Shown piece after piece: positions 16,921 to 24,668 of a stretch of DNA of 64,000 bases. Within the stretch, counting starts at the first letter, position 1. Each line of letters opens with the position of its first letter. The DNA lies in NCBI GenBank assembly GCA_046292765.1, contig JBKBQA010000003.1, forward strand, positions 310,001-374,000. The letters are read 5' to 3'. A program made the translations under genes and the position numbers. This DNA comes from PGZG01 sp046292765 (GTDB lineage: Bacteria; Pseudomonadota; Gammaproteobacteria; Pseudomonadales; Alcanivoracaceae). Under the pieces are notes generated by a model. It ran no database searches and had not been told where the DNA came from. It saw nothing but the letters and a program-made list of their open reading frames with translations.

Positions 16921-18036
16921 TCAGGCGCGGGAGTTGATCGGCACGTACTGGCTCGGGAACGAGTAGCGCAGGATTCGCCACAGCACTTGGGAAAACTGCT
17001 TTGCCAGTGAGCCGGTGTTGTAGTGCACACCGTAGCGGTCACAGATGGCGCGCACTTCACGGGACATTTCCTCGTAGCGGTGCGCTGGTATATCCGGGAA
17101 CAGGTGGTGCTCAATCTGATGGCTGAGGTTGCCACTCATGATGTGCAGCAACTTGCTGCCCTTGAGGTTGGATGAGCCTCGAATCTGGCGATAGTACCAG
17201 TGGCCACGGCCTTCCTCCCGGATCACGCTCTTCGGAAACAGCTCAACGTCGGTGGTGAAGTGACCACAGAAGATGATCATGTAGGTCCAAAGATTACGCA
17301 TGCCGTTGGCAACCAGATTGCCAAGCAGTACCGGCAGGAAGAACGGACCGGCAATCAGCGGGAAAATCACATAGTCCTTGATCAGCTGGCGCCGGGCCTT
17401 GGTCAGAAAAGGCTTCATCTCGCTCAGCATTTCCTTGCCGGTTCTCTTGCCGTTGAAATATTTGCCGAAGCGCAGGTCCTGAATGGCGACTCCCCACTGG
17501 AACAGCAGAGCGAAGATGATCGCGTAGATGGGCTGCAGCAGATAGAACGGGCGCCAGCGCTGCTCCGGAAACAGTCGCAGCACACCGTAGCCGATGTCCT
17601 CATCCATGCCCTTGATATTGGTGTAGGTGTGATGATTGTAGTTGTGGGTCTTGCGCCAGTGATCGCTGGTGCCGACCAGATCCCATTCGAAGGTTTTGCC
17701 GTTCAGGTGGGGATCGTTCATCCAGTCGTACTGGCCGTGCATGACGTTATGGCCGAGCTCCATGTTGTCGAGGATTTTGGAGATGCCGAGCAGCAGGGTG
17801 CCGAGCAGCCAGGCTGGCGGGAAGATGCCGAAAAACAGCAGGCCGCGGCCGAGTACCTCGGTGAAGCGCACGGCGGCGTACACCTTGCGGATATAGCGCG
17901 CATCGCGCTCGCCCAGATCGGACAGGGTGCGCTCTCGTAGCGCGTCAAGTTCGGCGCCGAACGCGGCGAGCTGGTCATCACCGGGGCGGTGGCCCTTGCG
18001 CTGGCGGTTGAGTACCGGGGTCATCGTCGAGGTCAT
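16921..18036 (-). CDS. desB: Fatty acid desaturase DesB-like
   Basis: A 371-residue integral membrane di-iron desaturase. The three histidine boxes are HNVMH, HNYNHH and HQIEHH. The gene begins 2 bp after the stop of the reductase gene, and a TetR regulator of the FabR/DesT type diverges from the pair. This is the layout of desT-desCB in Pseudomonas aeruginosa, where DesB is an acyl-CoA delta-9 desaturase induced by exogenous saturated fatty acids. The same function is inferred here. A start at Met5 (18024) is an alternative. Confidence 0.88.
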   Translation of the reverse strand: MTSTMTPVLNRQRKGHRPGDDQLAAFGAELDALRERTLSDLGERDARYIRKVYAAVRFTEVLGRGLLFFGIFPPAWLLGTLLLGISKILDNMELGHNVMHGQYDWMNDPHLNGKTFEWDLVGTSDHWRKTHNYNHHTYTNIKGMDEDIGYGVLRLFPEQRWRPFYLLQPIYAIIFALLFQWGVAIQDLRFGKYFNGKRTGKEMLSEMKPFLTKARRQLIKDYVIFPLIAGPFFLPVLLGNLVANGMRNLWTYMIIFCGHFTTDVELFPKSVIREEGRGHWYYRQIRGSSNLKGSKLLHIMSGNLSHQIEHHLFPDIPAHRYEEMSREVRAICDRYGVHYNTGSLAKQFSQVLWRILRYSFPSQYVPINSRA

Positions 18037-18038
18037 GA

Positions 18039-19112
18039 TCAGAGGTCCAGGGTCAGATCAGAGGAGGCACTGTTGATGCAAAGCCGGAGCGGTCCGGGTT
18101 CATCATGGCCAGTGCCATTACGGGTATCCATCGTGCTGCCAGACTGCTTCTGGCAGGAACAGGTGTTGCAAATGCCCATGCGGCAACCGTACGCGGGCTT
18201 GAGTCCGCGGGATTCAAGGGCAGCCAGCAACGGCACACCGGACGGAACCTGCACACTGACCTGACTCTTGCTCAGCGTGATGGTCACCGGTGCGCCTGCA
18301 GTGGTGACGACCGCAGCCGGACTGAAAGATTCCGACTGGAAGCGCGCCGCCTTGTCGGCCAGCAGGGTGCGAATGCTCTCGACAAAGCCATCGGGGCCGC
18401 AGGCCACCACACGCCGGCGCTCGAGATCAGGCACCAGGTTGCGGAACAGGGGCTCCCGTGGGCGGCCATCGAGTTCGCACGGTAGCCGGTCGGGTTCGCG
18501 CGTCAGCACGGTATGGATCTTCAGCAGAGGGTCGTGGTGAGCCAGCGCCTGCAGGGTCTCGCTGAAGCAGAGATCCGCCCGGGTCCGGGCCCAGTAGATC
18601 AACGACACGGGTTGCTCAAGCGGGGTGCGGGTGAGGGTGAGCAGCAGGCTCATGATCGGGGTAATGCCGGACCCGGCGGCAACAAACAGCCAGGCTGCCG
18701 GCTCGGACGGCGGGACCATATCGCCATAGGCCTGACCGAGTTCGACCACATCGCCGATGTCGCAATGATGAACCAGATGCTGGCTGACTTTGCCGCCTGG
18801 AATAGCCTTGATGGTCAGGCGGACGCGGCCATCCTTACGGACACTGTCGGAAGGGCTGTAGCTGCGAGTCAGTCGCACGCCGTTGACCTCGACGGTGACG
18901 TTCAGATGCTGGCCTGGCCGGAAGCCGTCAAACCGACGGTTGGGCTTCAGCACCAGGCTGACGGTGTCACGGGCCTCCACGTGGCGCTCCTCCACCCGGG
19001 CAAGACAACGGTCCCAGCTCAGGGTAGGGTTGAGCTTCTGTGCCCAGAAGTCATAGACCGCCGGGTCCACTAGCGGGGCAACGAGTTGTTTCAGGGTCTG
19101 GCTGGCCGTCAT
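18039..19112 (-). CDS. desC: Ferredoxin-NADP reductase with [2Fe-2S] domain, desaturase partner (DesC-like)
   Basis: A 357-residue electron-transfer protein. RSYSPSDS (83-90) binds FAD, AAGSGITPIMS (145-155) belongs to the NAD(P) site, CGP (238-240) is the usual C-terminal signature of that domain, and a plant-type [2Fe-2S] domain uses Cys310, Cys315, Cys318 and Cys345. It reduces the desaturase translated 2 bp downstream. The start at ATG 19112 follows GGAGC; the open frame extends upstream through the divergent promoter and into the region opposite desT, which cannot be coding. It is paralogous to the reductase at 5016-6134. Confidence 0.9.
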   Translation of the reverse strand: MTASQTLKQLVAPLVDPAVYDFWAQKLNPTLSWDRCLARVEERHVEARDTVSLVLKPNRRFDGFRPGQHLNVTVEVNGVRLTRSYSPSDSVRKDGRVRLTIKAIPGGKVSQHLVHHCDIGDVVELGQAYGDMVPPSEPAAWLFVAAGSGITPIMSLLLTLTRTPLEQPVSLIYWARTRADLCFSETLQALAHHDPLLKIHTVLTREPDRLPCELDGRPREPLFRNLVPDLERRRVVACGPDGFVESIRTLLADKAARFQSESFSPAAVVTTAGAPVTITLSKSQVSVQVPSGVPLLAALESRGLKPAYGCRMGICNTCSCQKQSGSTMDTRNGTGHDEPGPLRLCINSASSDLTLDL

Positions 19113-19142
19113 TCGGGAGCTCCGGATCGCTATGGCGGCAAT

Positions 19143-19156
19143 TATACACGTGTATA
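19143..19156. promoter_or_regulatory. Perfect 14-bp palindrome, probable DesT/FabR-type operator
   Basis: TATACACGTGTATA is a perfect palindrome midway between the divergent desC-like and desT-like genes. Its core TACACGTGT resembles the FabR operator core known from enterobacterial fabB/fabA promoters. The surrounding sequence is AT-rich, consistent with overlapping promoters. Repression of both genes from this site is inferred. Confidence 0.6.
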
Positions 19157-19167
19157 GACAATAATCT

Positions 19168-19179
19168 ATACAACTGTAT
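19168..19179. promoter_or_regulatory. Second operator-like dyad next to the main palindrome
   Basis: ATACA at 19168-19172 and TGTAT at 19175-19179 form a dyad with a two-base centre (AC). The half-site matches that of the 19143-19156 palindrome (TATACAC/GTGTATA) in its outer bases, and the two centres are about 24 bp apart. It could be a weaker second binding site for the same regulator. Confidence 0.4.
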
Positions 19180-19235
19180 TTATAAAAATGAGTATCATTG
19201 AGACTATCCGGCCACGTTGCTACAGGATCATGACC

Positions 19236-19898
19236 ATGAACGAGATTGCCACCGACGCGCCTCCTGCCGCTCGGGCCCATCAGGGCCGTCGGGCGGTGAT
19301 CTCCCGGGAAGACCTGATGGCCGCTGCCATGCAACTGGTGGGGCCAAACCGCAGCATCTCGACCTTGAGTCTGCGCGAGGTTGCCCGGGAGGCCGGGATT
19401 GCCCCGAACAGTTTCTACCGCCATTTCCGCGATGTGGATGAGCTCGCTGTCAGCCTGATTGAGCAGGCTGGTGCATCGCTGCGGCAGGTGATCGGCGAGG
19501 CCCGCACCCGGGCCAGCACCGAGCGCAGCGTGGTACGCAGTTCTGTCGAAGCCTTTCTTGAGGAGCTCTGGAGCGAGCAGAAGTACATGCAGCTCCTGCT
19601 GCGTGAGGGCATGGTCGGGTCAGATGCCTTCAAGGCGGCGGTGGAGCGGCAGCTGGTGTTCTTCGAAGAGGAGCTGGGTGCCGATCTGGTCCAGATTGCC
19701 AGTGCCAACCGGACCGGCATTTACAAACCGGCGCTGGTGGCCCGCGCCATAACCCGTTTGGTGTTCACCATGGGCGCCACGGCTCTGGACCTGCCGGTGG
19801 AGAAGCGCCCCCAGGCGGTGGAAGATCTGGTGGTGATGGTGCGTATGATTGTCGTTGGCACCCAGACCATCGCCGACGGCCGCGTCGAAATCAACTGA
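19236..19898 (+). CDS. desT: TetR-family regulator of unsaturated fatty acid synthesis (DesT/FabR-like)
   Basis: A 220-residue repressor. The N-terminal helix-turn-helix lies at about residues 28-72 with the pattern LSLREVAREAGIAPNSFYRHF, which is characteristic of the FabR/DesT subgroup; the rest is a helical ligand domain. DesT senses the ratio of saturated to unsaturated acyl-CoA in Pseudomonas. The start ATG 19236 has AGGA eight bases upstream; ATG 19230 and ATG 19188 are alternatives with poorer spacing. It diverges from the desC-desB pair, with operator-like palindromes between them. Confidence 0.86.
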   Translation: MNEIATDAPPAARAHQGRRAVISREDLMAAAMQLVGPNRSISTLSLREVAREAGIAPNSFYRHFRDVDELAVSLIEQAGASLRQVIGEARTRASTERSVVRSSVEAFLEELWSEQKYMQLLLREGMVGSDAFKAAVERQLVFFEEELGADLVQIASANRTGIYKPALVARAITRLVFTMGATALDLPVEKRPQAVEDLVVMVRMIVVGTQTIADGRVEIN

Positions 19899-19919
19899 CT
19901 GATATCCACAGGTGGCAGC

Positions 19920-19945
19920 GGCAACCCTGTGGCCTCAGGGTTGCC
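19920..19945. terminator. Stem-loop between convergent desT and hypothetical gene
   Basis: GGCAACCCTG (19920-19929) pairs perfectly with CAGGGTTGCC (19936-19945) across a six-base loop. It lies between two convergent genes and may stop transcription from both sides, although no T run follows in either direction. The left arm with its flank, GCAGCGGCAACCCTGT, is nearly identical to the outer arm of the compound repeat at 51626-51777. Confidence 0.5.
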
Positions 19946-19957
19946 GTTCCTGAAGGT

Positions 19958-20344
19958 TCAGGCCAGCTCGATGGATTTCACCATCTCGCGCACATCGGCC
20001 ATTTCTTCGCTGCGATCGTCCTCGTCGCAGATGTAGCTCACCAGTACCGCCAGCTTGCCACCGGCCAGATACCAGAAGTGCCGGTATTCACCGTCGGTCG
20101 TGCGGGCGATGCTGAAGCCGTGGAAGTCGCGATTGCGAAAGTTTTCGCGAGTGCACTTTTTGGGAATCTCACCGGCGAGAATCAACAGGTCCTGATCGCT
20201 GATATCCTCATCGCCCTCCATCGCCGACACCTGTAGCACGCCGACGCCATCGGGACGCGTAAACACCGACGTGTCGCCGTCATCGTGGCCTTCCCAGCCG
20301 TCGGCAAGATCGATGGACCAGCCGCTCTCCAGTTCATCTGTCAT
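19958..20344 (-). CDS. Conserved hypothetical small acidic protein
   Basis: A 128-residue soluble, acidic protein that I do not recognise. It starts MTDELESGWSIDL and shows alternating beta-strand-like segments (DTSVFTRPDGVGVLQVSAM, RHFWYLAGGKLAVLVSYIC) reminiscent of small proteins that resemble the PsbP/DUF1795 fold, but this is only an impression. It has no signal peptide or membrane segment. It begins 12 bp after recG on the same strand, so it is probably co-transcribed with oxyR-recG. Confidence 0.7.
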   Translation of the reverse strand: MTDELESGWSIDLADGWEGHDDGDTSVFTRPDGVGVLQVSAMEGDEDISDQDLLILAGEIPKKCTRENFRNRDFHGFSIARTTDGEYRHFWYLAGGKLAVLVSYICDEDDRSEEMADVREMVKSIELA

Positions 20345-20356
20345 GTAGTGTGCTCC

Positions 20357-22429
20357 TCAAACGTCGGCATAGTTCTCGCCACCTTTCAGCCAGCGGCGGA
20401 TCAGGGGTTCCACTTGCTGCGAATGGTCGCGCAACAGACCCTCGGCCATCACTCGGGCCGGTTCCATCAACGCTTCGTCGCGCATCAGGTCAACAATACG
20501 AAATGCCAGTTCTCCGGTCTGGCGGGTGCCCAGCCATTCGCCGGGGCCGCGCAGTCGCAGGTCCTCCTCGGCAATCCGAAAACCATCGGTGGTTTCGCGC
20601 ATCACCGACAGGCGTCGCTGGGCGGTATGCGACAGGGGCGTAGCATACATCAACACGCAATAGCTCTTCTCGCTGCCCCGACCAACCCGGCCGCGCAACT
20701 GATGTAGCTGCGACAAACCAAGACGTTCGGCATTTTCGATCACCATCAGCGAGGCATTGGCAACGTCCACGCCGACCTCGATGACCGTCGTGGCCACCAG
20801 TAGCTGAGCCTCGCCGCCGGCAAAACGCGCCATTCTTTCGGCCTTTTCCTTCGGCTTCAGACGACCGTGCACCAGCTCAATGCGCAGCTCCGGCAGCACC
20901 TCCTGAAGTGTGTGCCAGGTATCTTCTGCGGCACTGGCCTGCAATGCTTCCGACTCTTCGATCAGGGTGCAGACCCAGTAGGCCTGCGCGCCCTCCAGAC
21001 AGGCGTTGCGAATCCGCTCGATCACCTGAGGCCGGCGCGCCTCGCTGATCACTACCGTGTCGATGGCCTGCCGCCCGGGGGGCAATTCATCAATGACTGA
21101 GGTGTCGAGGTCGCCGTACACGCTCATCGCCAGCGTCCGTGGAATCGGGGTGGCAGTCAGAACCAGCTGGTGCGGCACCTGATTGTCGAGGCGGCCCTTC
21201 TCCCGCAGTGCCAGTCGCTGATGGACACCAAAGCGATGCTGTTCATCGATAATAGTGAGGCCGAGACGATGAAATTGTACGGTGTCCTGAAACAGCGCAT
21301 GGGTACCGATCACAACATGGGCAAAGCCGGCGCTGATCTGTTCATTGGCCTCGCGACGGGCCTTGACGCCGAGGCTACCGACCAGCCACACCACGGTCAG
21401 TCCGAGTGGCGCCAGCCAGCGTTCAAAATTGCGAAAATGCTGCTCGGCAAGAATTTCCGTTGGCGCCATCAGCGCCACTTGATAACCGCTGGCAATGGCG
21501 GACAGGGCGGCACAGGCAGCGACCAGCGTCTTGCCTGAGCCAACATCGCCCTGCACCAGACGCAGCATCGGGTGGGGAATCACCAGGTCGGCATCGATCT
21601 CGCTGATAACCCGTTGTTGCGCCGCAGTGAGCTTGAACGGCAAAGACGCCAGTAGCTGCTGCCGCAAACCATCGGCTTCGAACATGGGTGCTGCATGGGC
21701 GCGCTGACCGGCGCGTCGACGGAGCATGCCAAGTTGATGCGCGACCATTTCCTCAATCACCAGGCGGCGCACGGATGGATGTTCGCCGGTTAGCAGCAGG
21801 TCCACCGGGTCGTCGGGTAGCGGCGCATGGAGCTTCTGCAGAGCCTGTTGCAACGAGGGTAGTCGACGCTGGTTGAGCAGCGATTCCGGCAGCAGATCCC
21901 GAGGCGGTTGTTGCTGCAGAACAGCCAATGCTTCGCGCATCATCTTGCGTAGCAGAAGCTGGCTGACACCCTCTGTGGTGGGGTAGACCGGTGTCAGCGC
22001 CTTCTCAAGCGGCGGCAGGGCGGACCAGGCAACCTGATACTCGGGATGATAGAACTCGAGTCCGGACGCACCGACCCGTGCCTCGCCGTATACCCGGATG
22101 CGTGCGCCCCTTTCGAGGGAGCTCTTTTGCGCCGCGCTGAAATGATAAAAGCGCAGCGCCACTGTGCCGGTGCCATCGCTGATCTTGCATAGTAGACTAC
22201 GGCGCTTGCCGAAGGTGACGTCCGCCAGCAACACCTCGCCTTCGACCACCGCAGATTGTTCCGGCCTTAACGCGCCAATGGGAACAATGCAGGTGCGGTC
22301 CTCGTAGCGAAATGGCAGGTGAAAAAGCAGGTCCTCGACCGAATCGATGCCGAGCTTTTGCAGGCGCTCGGCCACTTTAGGACCGGCGCCTTTCAGGCGG
22401 GTAACCGGCGTTGCCGCCAGTGATGTCAC
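20357..22429 (-). CDS. recG: ATP-dependent DNA helicase RecG
   Basis: RecG remodels stalled replication forks and Holliday junctions. The 690-residue protein matches the family length. The wedge/OB domain lies at about 55-155. The helicase core has Walker A GDVGSGKT (294-301), the DEQH box in IIDEQHRFGV, and the C-terminal motifs around ATTVIEVGVDV and QLRGRVGRG. Its ATG overlaps the stop of the oxyR gene (ATGA), so the two are translationally coupled; oxyR-recG adjacency is also known in Pseudomonas. Confidence 0.97.
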   Translation of the reverse strand: MTSLAATPVTRLKGAGPKVAERLQKLGIDSVEDLLFHLPFRYEDRTCIVPIGALRPEQSAVVEGEVLLADVTFGKRRSLLCKISDGTGTVALRFYHFSAAQKSSLERGARIRVYGEARVGASGLEFYHPEYQVAWSALPPLEKALTPVYPTTEGVSQLLLRKMMREALAVLQQQPPRDLLPESLLNQRRLPSLQQALQKLHAPLPDDPVDLLLTGEHPSVRRLVIEEMVAHQLGMLRRRAGQRAHAAPMFEADGLRQQLLASLPFKLTAAQQRVISEIDADLVIPHPMLRLVQGDVGSGKTLVAACAALSAIASGYQVALMAPTEILAEQHFRNFERWLAPLGLTVVWLVGSLGVKARREANEQISAGFAHVVIGTHALFQDTVQFHRLGLTIIDEQHRFGVHQRLALREKGRLDNQVPHQLVLTATPIPRTLAMSVYGDLDTSVIDELPPGRQAIDTVVISEARRPQVIERIRNACLEGAQAYWVCTLIEESEALQASAAEDTWHTLQEVLPELRIELVHGRLKPKEKAERMARFAGGEAQLLVATTVIEVGVDVANASLMVIENAERLGLSQLHQLRGRVGRGSEKSYCVLMYATPLSHTAQRRLSVMRETTDGFRIAEEDLRLRGPGEWLGTRQTGELAFRIVDLMRDEALMEPARVMAEGLLRDHSQQVEPLIRRWLKGGENYADV

Positions 22430-23328
22430 TGCAACAATCCTTCCTTGGGTACTGCCTGGCGCACCACCTCGATGGCTTTGGGGCGCGGAAAGCTGTCACG
22501 CCAGACCAGCGCGATGGTGCGCGACGGCACCGGCTTGACGAACGGGCGTATGGCGAAGGTCTCTTCACTGTAGCTGTTATGGTGCAGAGCGGAGTCCGGC
22601 AGAATGGTGATGCCAAGACCACCGGCCACCATGTGTCGAAGCGTCTCAAGCGATCCGCCTTCAATCTGCACCAGATTCTTCTGCTTTTGTGAGTCAATCG
22701 CCGGGCAGAGCTCCAGCACTTGATCGCGGAAACAATGGCCCTCGCCGAGCAGTAGCAGGGTTTCGTCGAGCAGCTGGTCCGGCTTGATGCTCTTCTGGCT
22801 GATCCAGCCGTGACCCGCTGGTAACAGTACCGAGAAGGATTCCTCATACATCTTGGCGCGCACCAGTCCGCCACCGGAGAATGGCAGGGCAACGATAATG
22901 GCATCGAGCTCGCCGCGTTCGAGCTTGCCGCGTAACACGTGGGTATAGTTTTCCTCAATAAACAACGGCATCTGCGGTGCCGCCTTGCGGATCTTCGGCA
23001 CAATCACCGGGAACAGATAGGGCGCCACGGTAAAGATGGCACCGATGCGCAGTGCCGCGCTGAGCTGGTCCCGTTGTTTATCGGCCATCTGCTCAAGTAG
23101 CTCGGCCTGTTCCAATACGCGCTGGGCTTGGTGGATGATCGGCTCCGCATCTGCGGTGACGCGCACTTCGCGCGGGCGGCGCTCGAACAGGGTCATGCCG
23201 AGGTGATCCTCAAGTTTCTTGATCGCGGCACTGAGGGTAGGCTGGCTGACGTTGCAGATGTCGGCGGCATGACCAAAGTGCTTTTCCCGGGCCAGTGCGA
23301 CGAGATAACGAAGTTCTGTTAGAGTCAT
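22426..23328 (-). CDS. oxyR: Hydrogen peroxide sensor OxyR (LysR family)
   Basis: A LysR-type activator that senses H2O2 by a disulfide. With the ATG at 23328 the redox cysteines fall at C199 (GEGHCFRD) and C208 (VLELCP), the same numbers as in Escherichia coli OxyR, which fixes the start; a TTG two codons upstream is less likely. The winged helix-turn-helix lies at about 2-60 and the regulatory domain at 90-295. AGGT precedes the start. Targets are probably catalase and peroxidase genes elsewhere; the coupled recG gene links peroxide response and DNA repair. Confidence 0.95.
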   Translation of the reverse strand: MTLTELRYLVALAREKHFGHAADICNVSQPTLSAAIKKLEDHLGMTLFERRPREVRVTADAEPIIHQAQRVLEQAELLEQMADKQRDQLSAALRIGAIFTVAPYLFPVIVPKIRKAAPQMPLFIEENYTHVLRGKLERGELDAIIVALPFSGGGLVRAKMYEESFSVLLPAGHGWISQKSIKPDQLLDETLLLLGEGHCFRDQVLELCPAIDSQKQKNLVQIEGGSLETLRHMVAGGLGITILPDSALHHNSYSEETFAIRPFVKPVPSRTIALVWRDSFPRPKAIEVVRQAVPKEGLLQ

Positions 23329-23400
23329 GAGCAACCTGCTGCTAATAGGTATTGGCTATGGCGCAGTGTACCAACTTCACAGCAAAACGGGAGAGGGCAT

Positions 23401-24264
23401 TTGGCGCATATTCTTGTCGCCGGATTCGGAGATCTGGGTCAGGCGCTGGGGCGTCACTGGCGCGATGCCGGCCATCAGGTCAGTGCTATTCGCCGCCGCG
23501 ATGAGGGGTTGACGGGGATAGACCTGTATCCCCAGGACCTGACCCGGGATCCGCTACAGTTGCCACCGGATCAGGTCGACCTGTTGTACATCATCATGAC
23601 ACCGGCTCGTCGCGATGAGGCGGGCTATCGCGATGCCTACCTGACGGCGCCGGCCCGCTTGCTGACTGGCCTTGCTGCACAGCAGCCGTTACCACCGGTG
23701 GTGTTTGTCTCCAGCACGGCAGTGTATGGCGATCATGCCGGTGAGCCGGACGAAGACACCGAACCGCGGCCGAATGCCTTCAATGGCCGTATCCTGCTGG
23801 CGGCTGAAGAGGAGATTTCGATGCGCGCGCTGGCGACGTCGGTGCGGTTTTCCGGAATCTATGGCCCTGGTCGTGAGAGATTGCTTAATCAGGTTGCTGG
23901 CATTCGTGCGGGCGCTGAAGCACCGTCGCCCCAGTGGAGCAATCGCGTTCATAGCGCCGATTGCGTTGGCATCCTGAAGCGAGTGGGGGAGCTCTGGTTG
24001 CAGGGAAAGATGGCGCCACCACTGGTGGTCGGTACGGACAGTGCGCCAGCGATGAACGTGGCAGTGCTGAACTGGATCAGTGCCCGACAGGGACAGGCGT
24101 TGTCGCTGTTCGAGCCCGATATCGCACCGGGAAAACGCATCCGCAGTCGCTTCATCGCGGAGGGACACTACCAGCTCCGGTATCCTGATTATCAGAGTGG
24201 CTACGCCACTCTATTGGAGAATGATGGCACGGCTGGTTGTGTCGGAGCAGACACTATTCGATGA
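23401..24264 (+). CDS. NAD(P)-dependent epimerase/dehydratase-like protein (YeeZ type)
   Basis: A 287-residue extended SDR-like protein. The Rossmann motif is VAGFGDLGQALG near residue 6, giving a GxGxxG variant, and the segment SSTAVYG (about 101-107) holds the expected tyrosine. I see no clear YxxxK lysine, as in the atypical YeeZ group. The start is TTG 23401, the only good initiation codon downstream of GAGAGGG. It diverges from oxyR and its end overlaps the convergent ridA gene by 11 bp. Substrate unknown; a related gene sits near oxyR or ridA in pseudomonads. Confidence 0.8.
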   Translation: MAHILVAGFGDLGQALGRHWRDAGHQVSAIRRRDEGLTGIDLYPQDLTRDPLQLPPDQVDLLYIIMTPARRDEAGYRDAYLTAPARLLTGLAAQQPLPPVVFVSSTAVYGDHAGEPDEDTEPRPNAFNGRILLAAEEEISMRALATSVRFSGIYGPGRERLLNQVAGIRAGAEAPSPQWSNRVHSADCVGILKRVGELWLQGKMAPPLVVGTDSAPAMNVAVLNWISARQGQALSLFEPDIAPGKRIRSRFIAEGHYQLRYPDYQSGYATLLENDGTAGCVGADTIR

Positions 24265-24640
24265 CCAGAATGCCATCCATCTCCACCTGCGCATCCTTGG
24301 GCAACGATGCCACGCCGATGGCGGCGCGGGCAGGATAGGGCTGGTCAAAGTAACGGGACATCACTTGGTTCACAAGCGCAAAATGCGACAGGTCGGTAAG
24401 GAAGATGTTCAGCTTGGCAATTTGCTGCAATGAGCCTCCGGCGGCTTCACAGACCGCTTTGAGGTTCTCGAATACCTGCACGATCTGGGTCTCCACATCA
24501 CCCGTCACCAGCATCATGGTTTTCGGATCCAGCGGAATCTGGCCGCTCAGGTAAACCGTGTCGCCGACTTTCACGGCCTGGGAGTAGGTGCCGATTGCCT
24601 TCGGTGCCTTTTCGGTGGAAATGATGGATCGGTTTGGCAT
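24254..24640 (-). CDS. ridA: RidA family enamine/imine deaminase
   Basis: RidA hydrolyses reactive 2-aminoacrylate and other enamines made by PLP enzymes. The 128-residue protein matches the family length and carries the signature GTYSQAVKVGDTVYLSGQIP in its first 40 residues (around 16-36), the catalytic-site arginine in PYPARAAIGVASLPKDA and the C-terminal VEMDGI. The start at 24640 has AAGGA eight bases upstream. It lies 28 bp after spoT, the usual spoT-ridA order in gammaproteobacteria. Confidence 0.95.
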   Translation of the reverse strand: MPNRSIISTEKAPKAIGTYSQAVKVGDTVYLSGQIPLDPKTMMLVTGDVETQIVQVFENLKAVCEAAGGSLQQIAKLNIFLTDLSHFALVNQVMSRYFDQPYPARAAIGVASLPKDAQVEMDGILVIE

Positions 24641-24668
24641 GAGTCTGTCCTTGTTGATACGGGAGTGA

